Shown: positions 32,388 through 44,328, numbered from the stretch's first letter. The stretch: DNA of 64,000 bases from Stemphylium vesicarium (GCA_004380135.1 QXCR01000002.1:682001-746000); one strand, 5' to 3'. Notes: generated from the letters alone by a model not told the origin. Program-made: numbers and translations.

Positions 32388-33926
32388 ATGCCAATTATCA
32401 ATCAACGCGATTTCCCTTTACTTCCATCACAGGAGGCGAGGCGTCGGTCAGTCGTTGCTCGCGGGGCCGCAGGTAGAGCAGCATCCTTTGGCGGGCGAGC
32501 GTCACGCGCGACACTCAACGATCTACCTGACGAGCTGATTCTCGGGATTTTGGGTTATTTACCTGGGATAGACCTTGACCAATATCAACTCCCAACCCTG
32601 CTCAATCTTGCATTCACTAGCCGTCGCCTCTACCGCGTTGTCATCGACAAGGCGTACGCGCAGTTTGACAGCCACTTCTGCGAGCCTTACCTCTTCCTCC
32701 ATACCTTGATATCGAATTCGCAACTCGCAGAACTGGTGAATGAAGTGAAAATCATATTCGGGCAGTGGGCGCTCCGTAAGGACACGCGCCATGTGCCAAC
32801 AGCAAAGGACAAGAAGACGATCAAAGAGGGACTGCGGGCGTCTGATATACCAGGCTGGAAAGACTGGGCAACCGAATGCAACGAAGAACGTGGTAGTGAC
32901 GAAGCAGTGCACAATGCCATTATGCTCCACACACCGAATGTCACCTCCATCAGCATCCAAGACTTCACAAGCACTCCATCTCAACACCCAGCCTGGGTAG
33001 ACGTTATCAGCAAGGCAACAATGGGTGCTTTTGGAAAGACACATCGATTTGAACATTTAAAGTCAATCAAAATTCACGTGAGGTGGTCCACACTGGCCCA
33101 GATCGCGCCTTTGTTTCGATTGCAGTCATTGCTCATACTACATTTGGGAGGGCTCCTCGAATGCGACATGGATACGTACGTTGGAGACAGCGGCGATACC
33201 AAGCGTAGAAGTGAGCACGCCCTCAAGCTCCAACGATTAATTCCGCGAGGCTGTAACAACATCGAAGAACTTTCTTTGGAGCATACCTATTACAGTAAAT
33301 GCTTTCTGGAAGTTCTGGTTTCATCGTCGCGGAAGTTGAAAGCATTCAAATATGAAGTGTCCCTGGATCATCTTACGGCATGGGAGATACCACCAGAAAC
33401 CAACTCTAGGCCGATGATCAAAGTGCTCGAAAGCCAAAAAGCGTCACTGGAGACTCTTCGTGTTTTCTGCGATACACAAGCGGAAGAAGAGACCCATGGC
33501 GAGATTCACGTCCGCGATAGCATGGCGGAATTCACATCTTTGAAACATTTGAGTTGCCCTTTGGGAATGATTATACCAGAGTGTTCTGACACGTTTGCGG
33601 AAAAACTACCGCCATCGCTGTTGACTTTCCAAACCACTATCCGACAGTATACAACCGACCAAAAAGGCATTGGTGCTTTGGAGCATATAATAGCCAATAG
33701 TCAAACCCACACACCGCGATTGCAGGAGGTCCTAGTGGTCATTCCACATTCCGCATCATGGATTAAATACAACTGGGAAGACCTCGTTCGTACATCCAGT
33801 GAAGTAGGCCTCGACTTCAGACTTGAAGAAGAGGAAGGAGATACAAGTGGTTTCAGCGATAGTTGGAGAGGAGGGTCGATTGGGTCTTCGCGTTCTTCGG
33901 ATGAGGTCGAATTGTACAGCGATTGA
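32388..33926 (+). CDS. F-box domain protein
   Basis: A single exon of 512 residues starting at the first ATG, 32388 (MPIINQRDF). An Arg/Ala-rich N-terminal region precedes a clear F-box at about residues 45-85: LNDLPDELILGILGYL, then LPTLLNLAFTSRRLYRVV. The remaining 400 residues show scattered leucine-rich strands (IEELSLEHTYY, SLKHLSCPLGM) and an acidic Ser/Glu-rich C-terminus. It is a probable SCF ubiquitin-ligase adaptor, as the family is defined by Skp1 binding. The substrate is unknown. It is not obviously a duplicate of the divergent neighbour, because the two differ in length and sequence outside the F-box. Confidence 0.82.
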   Translation: MPIINQRDFPLLPSQEARRRSVVARGAAGRAASFGGRASRATLNDLPDELILGILGYLPGIDLDQYQLPTLLNLAFTSRRLYRVVIDKAYAQFDSHFCEPYLFLHTLISNSQLAELVNEVKIIFGQWALRKDTRHVPTAKDKKTIKEGLRASDIPGWKDWATECNEERGSDEAVHNAIMLHTPNVTSISIQDFTSTPSQHPAWVDVISKATMGAFGKTHRFEHLKSIKIHVRWSTLAQIAPLFRLQSLLILHLGGLLECDMDTYVGDSGDTKRRSEHALKLQRLIPRGCNNIEELSLEHTYYSKCFLEVLVSSSRKLKAFKYEVSLDHLTAWEIPPETNSRPMIKVLESQKASLETLRVFCDTQAEEETHGEIHVRDSMAEFTSLKHLSCPLGMIIPECSDTFAEKLPPSLLTFQTTIRQYTTDQKGIGALEHIIANSQTHTPRLQEVLVVIPHSASWIKYNWEDLVRTSSEVGLDFRLEEEEGDTSGFSDSWRGGSIGSSRSSDEVELYSD

Positions 33927-34658
33927 GATGGGAATGTGGAACAGGGTCATCGACGCATGATAGCATTCCGAAACGCGCCCAACAGATGCATATTAGCCTC
34001 CATTTCTGGAGCGATACCCCCGGGCCAACATCACTATATGCACACATCTCTTCTAGGTTCCACGCAGCAACTCGAAACACATTCTAAAACCGGGTGTGCC
34101 CAATCTGCATGAAATATAGGATATGGCAGATGTTTCTACAAGGGACCAAGTGTGAGTCCAATTACGCGATATTTGTTGGGCATGGGCATGTGCAATGCTA
34201 TGCTACATAGGTACGCTTGTAGGTACCCCGCCATCTCTAAAGCGCTGACGTCACCACCACATCGCTTCGTTACGAGTCCCGTTGTACGGCGACCTGGAAT
34301 AATTCCGCGTGCTTCTCTTCGTCATCAGAAGCCATTGCAAGTCGGAACGATGGCATTGTTGATTTCTCGCATTTTAATGCGCTTTGTTTCGGCCGTCTAC
34401 TTGCCTCGGAAGGATGCCGTCTCCACTACCCGATCCACCTTGCCACCAGCTGCGCTTCACAATTGCCGATTTCGCTATGCGCACGCAAGCATCTGACCAG
34501 GTCTGAGACCGGCGAGATCAACAGGGGAGATAGGTAGCTTGATCGATTAAATTCGGCCTTTTCGCGGCCCGCCAAACCGTCTCCCCAAGTCGTTGTCTGC
34601 TGCGAAGACCCTGAACCTACCATCAGGCAAAACCACAGGAAACTACCCCAAAGCAAAC
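33927..34658. other. Intergenic upstream of the aldehyde dehydrogenase gene
   Basis: Short ORFs only. The dehydrogenase frame is open 22 codons upstream of the chosen ATG, but the first codon of that stretch is not ATG. Confidence 0.5.
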
Positions 34659-36255
34659 ATGTCGAGCCCCTCAGTCGTCAAGCCAGACCCTTCTTACACC
34701 GTGCCACTTTTCATCAACGGTGAAGAGGTTACCACCAGTACCACATTCGCCGTAACCTCTCCCGCATCGCACAAGCATGTATGGAACTCCTCAGCTGCGT
34801 CCGTGGACGATGTCGAGAGCGCTGTATCGGCCGCAAAGGCTGCGTTCCCTGCGTGGTCTAAGATGAAGCATTCTATCAAGCGCGACATCTTTCTGCGAGC
34901 TGCCGATGTAATCGATGCGCGCGCTGAAGAGTTCGCGGACTACATGAAGATCGAGACAGGCGCTGCAGACATGTTCAGCAATGGGTTCAATGTGCCCAAG
35001 ATGGCGGACATGCTGAGGGATGTTGCGGGTAGACTGAGTGCAGTTATGGGACACATTCCCAGCTGTGAAGAGGAGGGTACGAGCGCGTTGATCGTCAAGG
35101 AGCCCTATGGAGTTGTGCTTGGTATCGCGCCTTGGTATGCTCTTCAACTGACGCAAAGATTTTAATGCGCTGACGATTCTAGGAACGCGCCGTACGTTCT
35201 CGGCATGCGCTCAATTCTCTACCCTCTTGCTGCCGGCAACACTTGTATTCTCAAGGGTAGTGAATTCTGCCCTCGTACATGGTGGGCCATTGGTAGTGCG
35301 CTGAACGAGGCTGGCCTTCCAGCTGGTGCTTTGAATGTCCTCTTCCATCGCCCCGAAGACGCGGCACAAGTCACTACCGCCCTCATTGAGTCGCCGGCGA
35401 TTAAGAAGATCAACTTTACTGGATCCACTGCCGTTGGACGTATCATTGCATCAACAGCCGGCAAAAACCTTAAGCCTGTTCTACTCGAGCTAGGTGGCAA
35501 AGCAAGTGCTATCGTACTCGATGACGCCAACTTGAAGACGGCTGCGACACAATGTGCACTTGGAGCTTTCTTGCATGCCGGTCAGATCTGCATGAGCTCC
35601 GAGCGCATCTTGGTGCACAAGGATATCAAGCCACAGTTCATCGAAGCGTTCAAAGGCGCTGTAGATGGCATCTTTGGCGGTGACAAGCCCGCACCCGTTC
35701 TTGTGGCTGCACCTGGGGTACAGAAAAACAAGCATCTAGTTGCCGATGCGGTCAAGAACGGCGCGAAGGTTGTACAAGGCGATCACGAGAAGGATGAGAA
35801 GCACCCCGAGACAAACGAGACGTCGGCTACACGCATGCGTCCTATTATTGTTGACGGTGTGAATAAGAACATGGAGCTATTCCATACCGAGTCCTTCGGA
35901 CCTTCTGTATCCGTCATCGAGATCTCAAGTGACGAGGAAGCTATCGAGATCGCCAATGATACTGACTACGGTCTTTCTGGGGCTGTGTTCACTGAGAACC
36001 TTGGCCGCGGATTGAGGATGGCAAAGCAGATTGAAAGCGGGTAAGTCGCGACACCATGTATATCCCGCAATGTGGGGAAGTGGTCAAACATCATGCTAAC
36101 AATGACACAGAGCTATCCACATCAATTCTATGACTGTACACGACGAGTGGACTTTGCCTCACGGTGGCGCAAAGGCGAGTGGATTCGGTCGCTTTAATGG
36201 ACACTGGGGTATTGAGGAGTTCATGCGCTTGAAAACCATCACCTACAAGGAGTAA
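34659..36255 (+). CDS. NAD(P)-dependent aldehyde dehydrogenase, vanillin/salicylaldehyde dehydrogenase-like
   Basis: Three exons, 34659-35134, 35183-36040 and 36111-36255, give 492 residues. The 48-base first intron splits the Trp codon of the conserved IAPWNAP motif. The ALDH fold is complete: cofactor-binding FTGST at about residues 237-241, general base E261 in LLELGGK, catalytic C295 in AGQICMSSER, the late SFGPSVSV motif and the C-terminal KASGFGRFNGHWGIEEF. The length is standard. The GQICMS active site and the overall style resemble benzaldehyde, vanillin and salicylaldehyde dehydrogenases, which oxidise aromatic aldehydes to acids, but the substrate is an inference. No targeting signal is evident, so it is probably cytosolic. 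No aromatic-degradation genes adjoin it. Confidence 0.92.
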
Positions 36256-37004
36256 ATCGACAAGGGTGCTGTATTACCAATGCGCCATGATAAACCACTC
36301 GATTAGATGGATCGATTAGAAAGAAATGCCAAGAAAATTAAAGAAAAGATCAATAGCCTAGGTCTGCCTTCGATTTCTCCATGTTCTTGGAGGTGCATCT
36401 TCAAAAGAGCAATTCATTGCCCTCTTTTTGTACTTGGTGACATTGATGGTCTCGGCTGTTAGTACTCAAACACTTTCGTAACCCGCCAGTCAAGTGCACA
36501 AACATACCCAGACAATTTGCACACCCAGATGTCCTCTGCCTAGGTACATACCCCCAAGTCACGTTACAAGTCTGTATGATTGGCTGAAACGAGACGTGTG
36601 TAGAATACGGCAGTTCAAATGCGCGAAAGAGGTTGCATAAGATCTCCTTGTGTGACGCGGGGTACGCGTACCGCATCGGTAATGACGTCTCATCGAGGCA
36701 GTCGACCAGATGAATAGTAGCACGCGGCAGGTAACTTTCCCTCAAACAGTAGACACGACGGCCGGCTTGCTACTGGTGGCTTCTTGCATGTCTGATGTGT
36801 TTACTCCCGCCATGTAGTACCCAACTGCTCAATAGAGGAAGCCATTTATATCATGGGATTTGGCGGTCTCATGCAACGGAAGAGACCGCAGGACCAAAGT
36901 GTTTTTAAATACTTTTCGTGACCTTCTCTTCTAATCTCCAACCGGAGCTATCAATCTCTGAGTCGAACTCACATTCCAAAGTATAAACGACCACGCTGTT
37001 CAGC
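36256..37004. other. Intergenic upstream of the small secreted protein
   Basis: A 114-codon minus-strand open stretch (36401-36745) has no recognisable content. Nothing else was seen. Confidence 0.45.
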
Positions 37005-37649
37005 ATGTATTTGCAGAGCCTGTTCTTTATGCTCATCTCCTTGCCCCTCTCCCTCGCTGGTAATACAGCACCTACGCTGGACCTCACCAACATTGTCTTC
37101 TCTTCATACTACACCTTCCTTTCGCCCTCTGCACTCGGTCCCAAAGCAGGCTATATCGACTTCGATGTAACCAACTCCGCCTTGAATGACTCCATCGCGT
37201 GCAGTGGCGTGAACTCCAACCCATGGGCCGTCTTCTACGAGTCAAACGTCTACGACTGCGTCGCCACAGAGGGCGGTGATGGCTACGACGAATCGCTGTG
37301 TTGGACGGACAGTGCCAGCTTTAGTTTGGATACGACCGAGCTGGGAGTTATGAATCTGACATTTGATATGAGCTGGACTTGCGAGGAGTAAGCTTGACTC
37401 TTTCTTTCCTAGGCTTCTTTCCACTCTCATACCTTTCACATGCCTCGTAGGAAACTAACGTGACATAGTGTGGGGATATACATGATTACCGCCTGGACTC
37501 TCCTGGATCTTGACTGCGAGAAATGGACATGCACGAATAATCTCTGGACCGACGACGAGACCGCGGTCTACTCCAACTCCACCACGGTTTGTCAGCCGGG
37601 CAGCTTCAGCTTCCCAAGCGCGGAAATGAGCGTTCAAAAAGTGGGGTAG
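37005..37649 (+). CDS. Small secreted cysteine-containing protein (effector candidate)
   Basis: Two exons, 37005-37387 and 37469-37649, give 187 residues. The 81-base intron (GTAAGC donor, ACTAACGTGACATAG end) joins SWTCE to DVGIYMITAW. Residues 1-18 are a strong signal peptide (LFFMLISLPLSLAG). The mature protein of about 168 residues is acidic, rich in aromatic residues and alternating strands, and contains seven cysteines plus several N-glycosylation sequons (NLT, NST). The pattern of beta strands with cysteines recalls AA1-like small secreted proteins of Dothideomycetes, but I cannot assign that family with confidence. It is isolated between gene-poor flanks, a common setting for lineage-specific secreted proteins. 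Confidence 0.68.
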
Positions 37650-39442
37650 AGTTACAGGATACGGTACGCGTCTTTGTCGTCGCAATAGCACCTGGTAGTT
37701 CTTGGGCTAGTGAGCAGAATCGGTGCTGTTCTCTCGTTTCTAATTTTGGCACGATGATGCTTGCCGTAAGCCGGTACTGAGTGAGCTTCCGATTCCGGTT
37801 CTTGATGCGTAATAGGTAAAATGACCACGAGAAAATCCATGTCTTTGTGCCGAGTCTGTCATGAAGCTGTCTAAAAGTGATCACCGTTTCTACTAGATGT
37901 ATGGTAGTCGTCAAGTTAAACGAGTGATTGGTACCAAGTTTTCCCGTGGCTTTGGCTAGCCCTCAACGTGGCGGACTGCCGTGTATACACCGTACGCATT
38001 AGTGCACCGTGGCGTGGGAACCAGACCCATACCCCGCATCTGGGTACTTCGTTCGCTGAGACAGGGTCCTGACACTTACCGGAACCCTGTGCTCGTCGAG
38101 GAATGGCCTTTCGACTCAAAAGCAATGATGCTATCCACATGCATATAGAAAGGGGCGGGTATTCCTCTCCCGAGGAACGTAGGATATCATGGTCGCCTGA
38201 AGACAGGGGTCGAACATATAAAGGGAGTCGTGACAGATATCGAAGATTCTTCCATGTGACATGCGTAGAAGCGTTATGACAATTCTCCGACTGTGGTTTT
38301 CGCGGCCACTCGTACCAAACTATCGAATTCCATATTAGCCGGACATGGCATCGCTTGTCATTCGCTGCAACACACATGCCTTCAAGTGTCCCGTTCCTAA
38401 TGAGCTCGCGACTTAAGATTCAGAATCCGATCGTCCCGTTCCTCGGTGCTATTATCACGTCGCGAAGCCACACTGGCGCCCCAACTATTCGTTAGACTTA
38501 AGATAGCACAAATCGTATAAGATGGCCGGGAACTGGTCGTTGCTGGACCCAAGCGTGCGGTAGCAAAGTGAGTTTGGTAATTTGACTGGTAATGGACGAT
38601 CAGTCGTTTGCCGCGGAAGCTTTGTACTCGGCCCATATCGATTGTGCAATCGTGATATGTACGAGTCGAAAGTTAATAGGTGCTCGGGTTTTGAGGAGCC
38701 GGCGCGATCGACACTGACAGGCTCAAACGGCATCGTAGACAAGTCTTAAGCGAACAAAGCTCAGGGCGAAATGGAGTTGACTGGGAGAGACAAGGGGGTC
38801 AAAGATAGGCATGCACCCTGAATAACACGAGCAGAACAAAAAAGCAACAACCGAAGGCAGGGTCGTACCTCTGTCCGAATCTGTACCATGATAGGGTTTC
38901 ATTCATCAGCGTGCGCAGACCAGGAGATGCAGATCCACTAAACCAGGTCCCTTGGGCAAAGACCGTGCCCTTCCCGTGCCATGGTTGGCAGAGTTTGGAT
39001 GAATGACGCTTGCCACGGCCGGCCGAACACCAAGGAATTTGTTGCCAGCCACCCCAAGGTAGCCGATCGCCATCTTTCTTGAAAATGCAGCCAGTCCACC
39101 CTATGCAGGAGTCGCCTGAGTTCCGTGCGGGCATAGTGGACCCAGGTGTGCGTTGGACGATGTTCGCTTGTCCGTATGTGGGATGGGAGGTGCATGCTAA
39201 ATAAAGCCAGGCTCAGCCTTCTGCGAGGGGAGCGGCTGAGCACGACCACGGTATTTCTCTTACACGACGCCCCCCTCCACTCTTCGTGTTCCTTTGAGGC
39301 CGAACAGATTTCTGTTCGTGCTGTCACTTTCGCTTTATCATTCGTTTCACCTTGAAATAATTATATTTTGGAGGATTGTCGAGTTTTACTGTATCCGGGA
39401 CTTAATACCAGGAAGGATCGCATAGTGGGGTAACAGACAATC
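37650..39442. other. Gene-poor interval
   Basis: Several ORFs of up to 153 codons occur on the minus strand (for example 37916-38377), overlapping each other in different frames. None has recognisable content. No repeat or RNA gene was seen. Confidence 0.5.
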
Positions 39443-40258
39443 ATGGCGACCGAATCACCACAATTGTTGTCGAGGAAGAAATCTATCTTCCGACGATTTT
39501 CACGACGAGAACGAGGCGATACTCCTCCATCGCCCTTTCTCATGAACGAAGGCTTGCGATCGCCTGTTCCACGATCACCGAGAAGGCTGCAGCGACACCC
39601 TTCACATGCGCCGACACCATCAACCCTTACACCGCAAACACCAAACTTTCCGCCACGTTCGGCAGGCCTTCCAACACATTCGGAACGTCTTCCACCACGA
39701 TCGGCCGGGCTTCTCACACCGCCGTCGTCCCCATCAAGGAAAAGCACCGTCGTAACAGTCGATGCATCAACACCGCAAAAATCAAAGATGATAGCACACG
39801 TTCAACGCCTTGAGCTCCCGCAACACAAGCCTGCCCGCACCCAGCTCACCCCACCACCTTCTCCCGAATCGCGACGACGGGTCCTCCCGAGTGCCCTAGC
39901 GACAATGCCTTTCCCTGGAAGACCTCTCATAACACCATGGAACATTTTCCTACCGCCTGCACAAATATACTCGCTGTATCTTGGCTATGCGCCAAAGGAT
40001 ATGGACGACAAATGGTTCATATACAGCGAGGGACCAGATCAGGCTGGCAAGCTGAAGGTACATTTTCACAGAAGCTGGACTGGCATGAAAGTCGCCGAGC
40101 TATTTGTAGTAATGGACACGAAAGGTGAGGGCGCAGGCAAGATAGTGGGCATAAAATGGAACGGCGGGGAAGAGATGAACTGGATGTGCGAAGAAGAGGC
40201 CAAGTATATGATTCGGACAGCGTGCAGATGGCAATTGGCTGTCAATCTTGAGAAATGA
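39443..40258 (+). CDS. Unnamed protein: basic disordered N-terminus plus RSWTG-type domain
   Basis: A single exon of 271 residues. Residues 1-160 are disordered, rich in Arg, Ser, Pro and Thr, with many SP/TP sites. They include a near-tandem duplication containing PPRSAGL at residues 70-76 and 84-90. Residues 165-271 form a compact domain with KWFIYSEG at 190-197 and FHRSWTG at 208-214, ending in an acidic-aromatic helix. From memory, small stand-alone bacterial proteins carry the same KWFIY...FHRSWTG pattern, but I cannot name a family or reaction. The basic Arg-rich start (KKSIFRRFSRRERG) could be a nuclear or membrane-binding patch. No membrane segment or signal peptide is present. Confidence 0.7.
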   Translation: MATESPQLLSRKKSIFRRFSRRERGDTPPSPFLMNEGLRSPVPRSPRRLQRHPSHAPTPSTLTPQTPNFPPRSAGLPTHSERLPPRSAGLLTPPSSPSRKSTVVTVDASTPQKSKMIAHVQRLELPQHKPARTQLTPPPSPESRRRVLPSALATMPFPGRPLITPWNIFLPPAQIYSLYLGYAPKDMDDKWFIYSEGPDQAGKLKVHFHRSWTGMKVAELFVVMDTKGEGAGKIVGIKWNGGEEMNWMCEEEAKYMIRTACRWQLAVNLEK

Positions 40259-41057
40259 GCGTTACAAGTGCCTGACGAATGTGCGTTAGACCCGCGCTAG
40301 ATCACTGCCTTCTTTTTCCCGCCGTCTGTTCTAGCGTACGGGTCAGCAGGGTCTCTCAGGGACAAAGTGCTTTCTGATTTTTACAAAGCAATTCTCCAGC
40401 GCGGTACTGTGGACTTTTGCGCTTCCTTTTGACGAATCACGAACACTTAATACATTCCCCTTTTTCTCACATACACTGTTGTTGAGCGCTTGTTGAGCGC
40501 TTCTATGTATGTACTTGACGATCAAGTTTGCTTTGCCAGGACACATTCGGGCTCACGATGGAAAGAATTCACTACACGTTCGACTTCGGGCAAATTGTAG
40601 CAATAGGACCGTGTACGGCTCAAATTGTGGAACCCAGTATTGCAAGTTGCAATGTTGTGAAGAGAAACAACAAAATCAGCGGTTTGCTTGAGTGAAAACG
40701 TCGCATCACGGGTAGGCGCTCCGTCAGCCAACGTACCAACCCATCCCAAGTCTAGACATAAGAAAACCTCTGCGAACTGATCAAATAACGCATTTCCAAA
40801 TTTTCGCACTTATTCCGGCGCACATGTTCCTTCCCCCTTGCACAGCGGCAAAGATTGCCGCACATTCTGCCTGACAGTCGATGGCCGCGACGCGTGACTA
40901 GGTTCGTGGGGGCTGGCAGCCACCAACTGCATGACCCGAGCCGTATCCCTTCGCGTCGTCCCTTTCCGGTTCCGCCGCTCTTCACATATATCTCTCTCCA
41001 CACAATCCATGGCATCGGCGAGTGAACCACGACGCATCTGATCAGATCGGGCCGAAA
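40259..41057. other. Intergenic upstream of the Zn2Cys6 regulator
   Basis: A direct duplication of GTTGAGCGCTT lies at 40480-40501. Antisense ORFs extend into this stretch but have no support. Confidence 0.5.
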
Positions 41058-43484
41058 ATGCACACGAACTTTGGACCCTCTTCCGAGAGCTCCTCCCCAC
41101 AACCGCAGCGCCTTCCCGTGAATCCAAGACGACACAAGGTTGCGCCCGACCAACGCAAACGGGTCGTGAGAGCGTAAGTTGGACACCAACATGATTATTT
41201 GTTTGCAATGAGAGGTTGTGCCTTAGATCAGAACGTTGACTATCGGTGAATGAGAACTCTGCTTCGGCAAGGCTTATTACATCCATATCGAGAAAGCGGG
41301 CCTCTTTCAGCATCCTCAGCAACGCTTTGACATGGATTTTGTTTTGGGCTACGACTGACATACGGGGCCTAGATGCAATGCTTGCAATGTCCGGCGTGTT
41401 AGATGTTCCGGCGAGCAACCTTGCCAACGCTGCTCCAAGACCTCGCGGGAATGCGAGTACCCAGCGCCCGACTCAGATAAACTCTCGCTGAAAGATGAGC
41501 TCGAGCGCTTGCGAAAGCGATGTGCAGCACTCGAGGCGGGGTTCCAAGTTGCAGCACCGGAAGAAGCGGCAGAGCTAATTGGGCAACTTGACCATGGAGG
41601 GCCAGCCTCGCGCGCGACCGCCCCTACCTTTCAGTCGGTATCTATGGAGCTGGATCAGACCGATACTAATGTTGGACGAATTCTCATTGATCCTTGCGGC
41701 ACGCGAAGGTTCTTTGGCGAAACCTCTGGGGCAACATTCCTCGACTACTTGAAGCAGTTCATGCTCACGCTAGTCCCTCTGACCTTCTTACCAGAATCGG
41801 CGGATGGCAGCTCTTTCGTTGCATCAATTGGGCGCTATCAGACGTACGACTCCAGGCCAATCCCCAATCCCAATGTAGACCCTCTATGGTTACCAGACCG
41901 GGCAGACATGAGCATGATGTTAGCGGAATTGCGGTTCTACATCCAAGATGGCAAAGACGGGTCCCCATCTGGTGGCATATATTGTAAGTTTTCGATGGAA
42001 TGGCCGGTTCAACCACACTGACACGCTACTTCAGGGTGGGGCGATCTCAGTAACCCTCCAGCACATACGGCTAGCTCGGTCTCGTTGAGCGCAATGACTA
42101 CCGATGATACGCACAGATATCTGGCTTTCTATCACGTTTGTTTCGCATTGGCCACTTCGATCGGCCACACCATCTACCGGAAATCAGACCGACATGCTGG
42201 GGAGGCATACTTCAAACGTGCCCGCAAGCTGATAGGAAACCCTTTGGATACTGTGCGGTTCACGCTGAGCGACGTGCCGGTGCTGACACTTATGGGCTTC
42301 TACTTGATTGAATTGAACCGCAGGGATGCGGCATACGTATATGTTAGTAATGCCCAAGTACACGAGGCCTGTGGGATATATGCTTACTCGATGTCTGCTA
42401 TCCAGGTTAGCCTAGCAATTCACATTGCCATAATTCATGGGGCATTCAGATCCTGCAATGATGAAGCGAACAAGCGCATTTTTTGGACGCTATATGTCTT
42501 GGATAGGTGGCTCGCCGTGCTGATGGGGCGCCCGCCTACGATAGCCGACGAGGCTATCAGGCTTCCTCTTCCATGTGATGATGCGTAAGTGCTCTGCATC
42601 CAAGTGGGGTGGAATTCGTCGCTGACAGGCCTAGTTCAATGCCACCTTGCGCAGGCCTGCGCGCACACGTCGAACTGTCCCGTATCTCAGGATATATCGT
42701 TTGCGAGACTTTCAAGATTGCCCCTCGGAACTACAGACCCGGCTATTCAACCGTGAACGTTGACAAGGCGCTCAGGATGCTTGAGGACTGGAAATTGCAG
42801 CTGCCGTCGGAGTTGGGCATAGGGGAAGGAGCCGATCCTGCCGTTATATCTTTGCATTTGGCCTCAAACCAGCTTATCGTGCTCACGACACGCCCTGTTC
42901 TACTTGCAGCCGTCAAACAAGCTGTGGCGGAGCGCTACATGAATGGCCAATGGTCTGTTCAGCAGCATGCACACGGAAGATACATCCAAGCATGCACAGA
43001 AGCAGCTCATTGCAATCTAATCTTAGCACAGAGACTACGTTGTACAAGGAAGCTGCTACAAGCGGGCTTGCACTTTGTTTTCAACGCTGGCGTTATCTTA
43101 CTGCTTCAGCGAATCCTCAACTACGCCGGTGGCGACAAGAAGGTAAATCCTACGGAGACTACTACACCAGAAATTGATTTTGCGATGTGCACGTTCGAGG
43201 ATGAGTCAAGGACCGGAACAAACTACCCCCGAGATTGCTTCAAAGTCCTGCAAGACCTCAAAGCTCTGGTGGATCGTTACCTATCACGTGGACATGGAGC
43301 TTTCGAGCATGGTGGCTACCCTGGCTCTGTCCCTAGCGTGCCCGGGCCGCCATTCGTTGCGCAACAACAGGGAGAAGTCCAGGGAATTGCGCGGAATGTC
43401 ATCGAAAGTAACGACCTCTATCAAGAGATGAGAATGTGGATACAGAGTGACGGGCTGCACCTACATAACAGCTTACTCATCTGA
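41058..43484 (+). CDS. Zn2Cys6 transcription factor with fungal-specific regulatory domain
   Basis: Predicted exons 41058-41173, 41373-41983, 42035-42342, 42406-42584 and 42629-43484 give 689 residues. The 199-base first intron (GTAAGT...GGCCTAG) sits just before the zinc cluster, which reads C40-x2-C43-x6-C50-x5-C56-x2-C59-x6-C66. A basic stretch (PDQRKR) precedes it, and a short coiled coil (LKDELERLRKRCAALE) follows. The intron at 42343-42405 is inferred: 63 bases, in frame, no stop. Its removal yields AYVYVSLAIHIAIIHG, the usual sequence of the fungal trans domain. That domain continues with RIFWTLYVLDRWLAVLMGRPP at about residues 425-445. Such proteins bind paired CGG sites. The gene lies 0.8 kb upstream of a Dal5-type transporter in the same orientation, a possible regulator-target pair. 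Confidence 0.88.
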
Positions 43485-44328
43485 GAGCCGCGTCCCGGAA
43501 TCGTTGCCCGGACCAACCCCCTGACCTGCTTTTTCGCAACGTCCTGGGCGCCGCGGAGGTTGCCATATCCGCGGCATGTTCAACCAATGACATGACTGTA
43601 ATGACTCCACTTCGCAGAGCAATGCCTTTGGGGAATCAGCTGCCGACAGCCACGAGGGAGGGTCGTTTTTGCTAGCCTGCATGGTGACCAAAATCTTGTT
43701 CACGCCATCGGCCCCAGCCAATCGAGATCGCTATACGAGGCCGACCCATTGGCTACTTGAGGCTGAGGCTGAAGACCTGAGCACGACTACCACATTTGGA
43801 GAGAGCTGTTGCGCGTGTAGCTGTGGAGACAAGAGTCGATTTCTTAGGGCGGATTGAGATCACTCCAATTCTCTGGCGACCAGTACTATGCGAAAGGAGA
43901 GCATTGCAAGAGCGTCTGGCTTGGCATCCACAAACAAATTGCGCAAGCCACAGTAGACCAAAGACAGGGTCTTCCCTAGCTTGGAATCCTCCGATTGGCT
44001 GCGCCTAAGCGTTGTACAATTCGATCTGGAGGGTCATGCATGCCAAGGCTGGATACAGCTGGGATCGGACGGGTGCTTTCCACGGAAGAGAGTGTCATTG
44101 TCATACCGAAATTTGTCGAAGTCTTTAGTAGTAAATGGGCTTCACAAAAGGAATTACGTACAATTTAAGACAATGGGTTGAATTGGTGTGCGCCCGGCCG
44201 TCTTCATTTACCCCAGTTTGCCAGAGTTATAGACTGACTGTCCTGGAGAAAGACAATTCCTACTTCCTCACGCTGGCAGCTTCATTTTCAACGTGTCAAA
44301 AGCCGTCAGTTTGGTAGAGATAGCAACC
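43485..44328. other. Intergenic between the regulator and the transporter gene
   Basis: Short ORFs only. It would contain the transporter promoter. CGG-type half sites are present but too common to call. Confidence 0.45.

Noticed and set aside
40810..41427. 205-codon minus-strand ORF
   Set aside because: It is antisense to the first exons of the Zn2Cys6 regulator. The six-cysteine cluster reads only on the plus strand.
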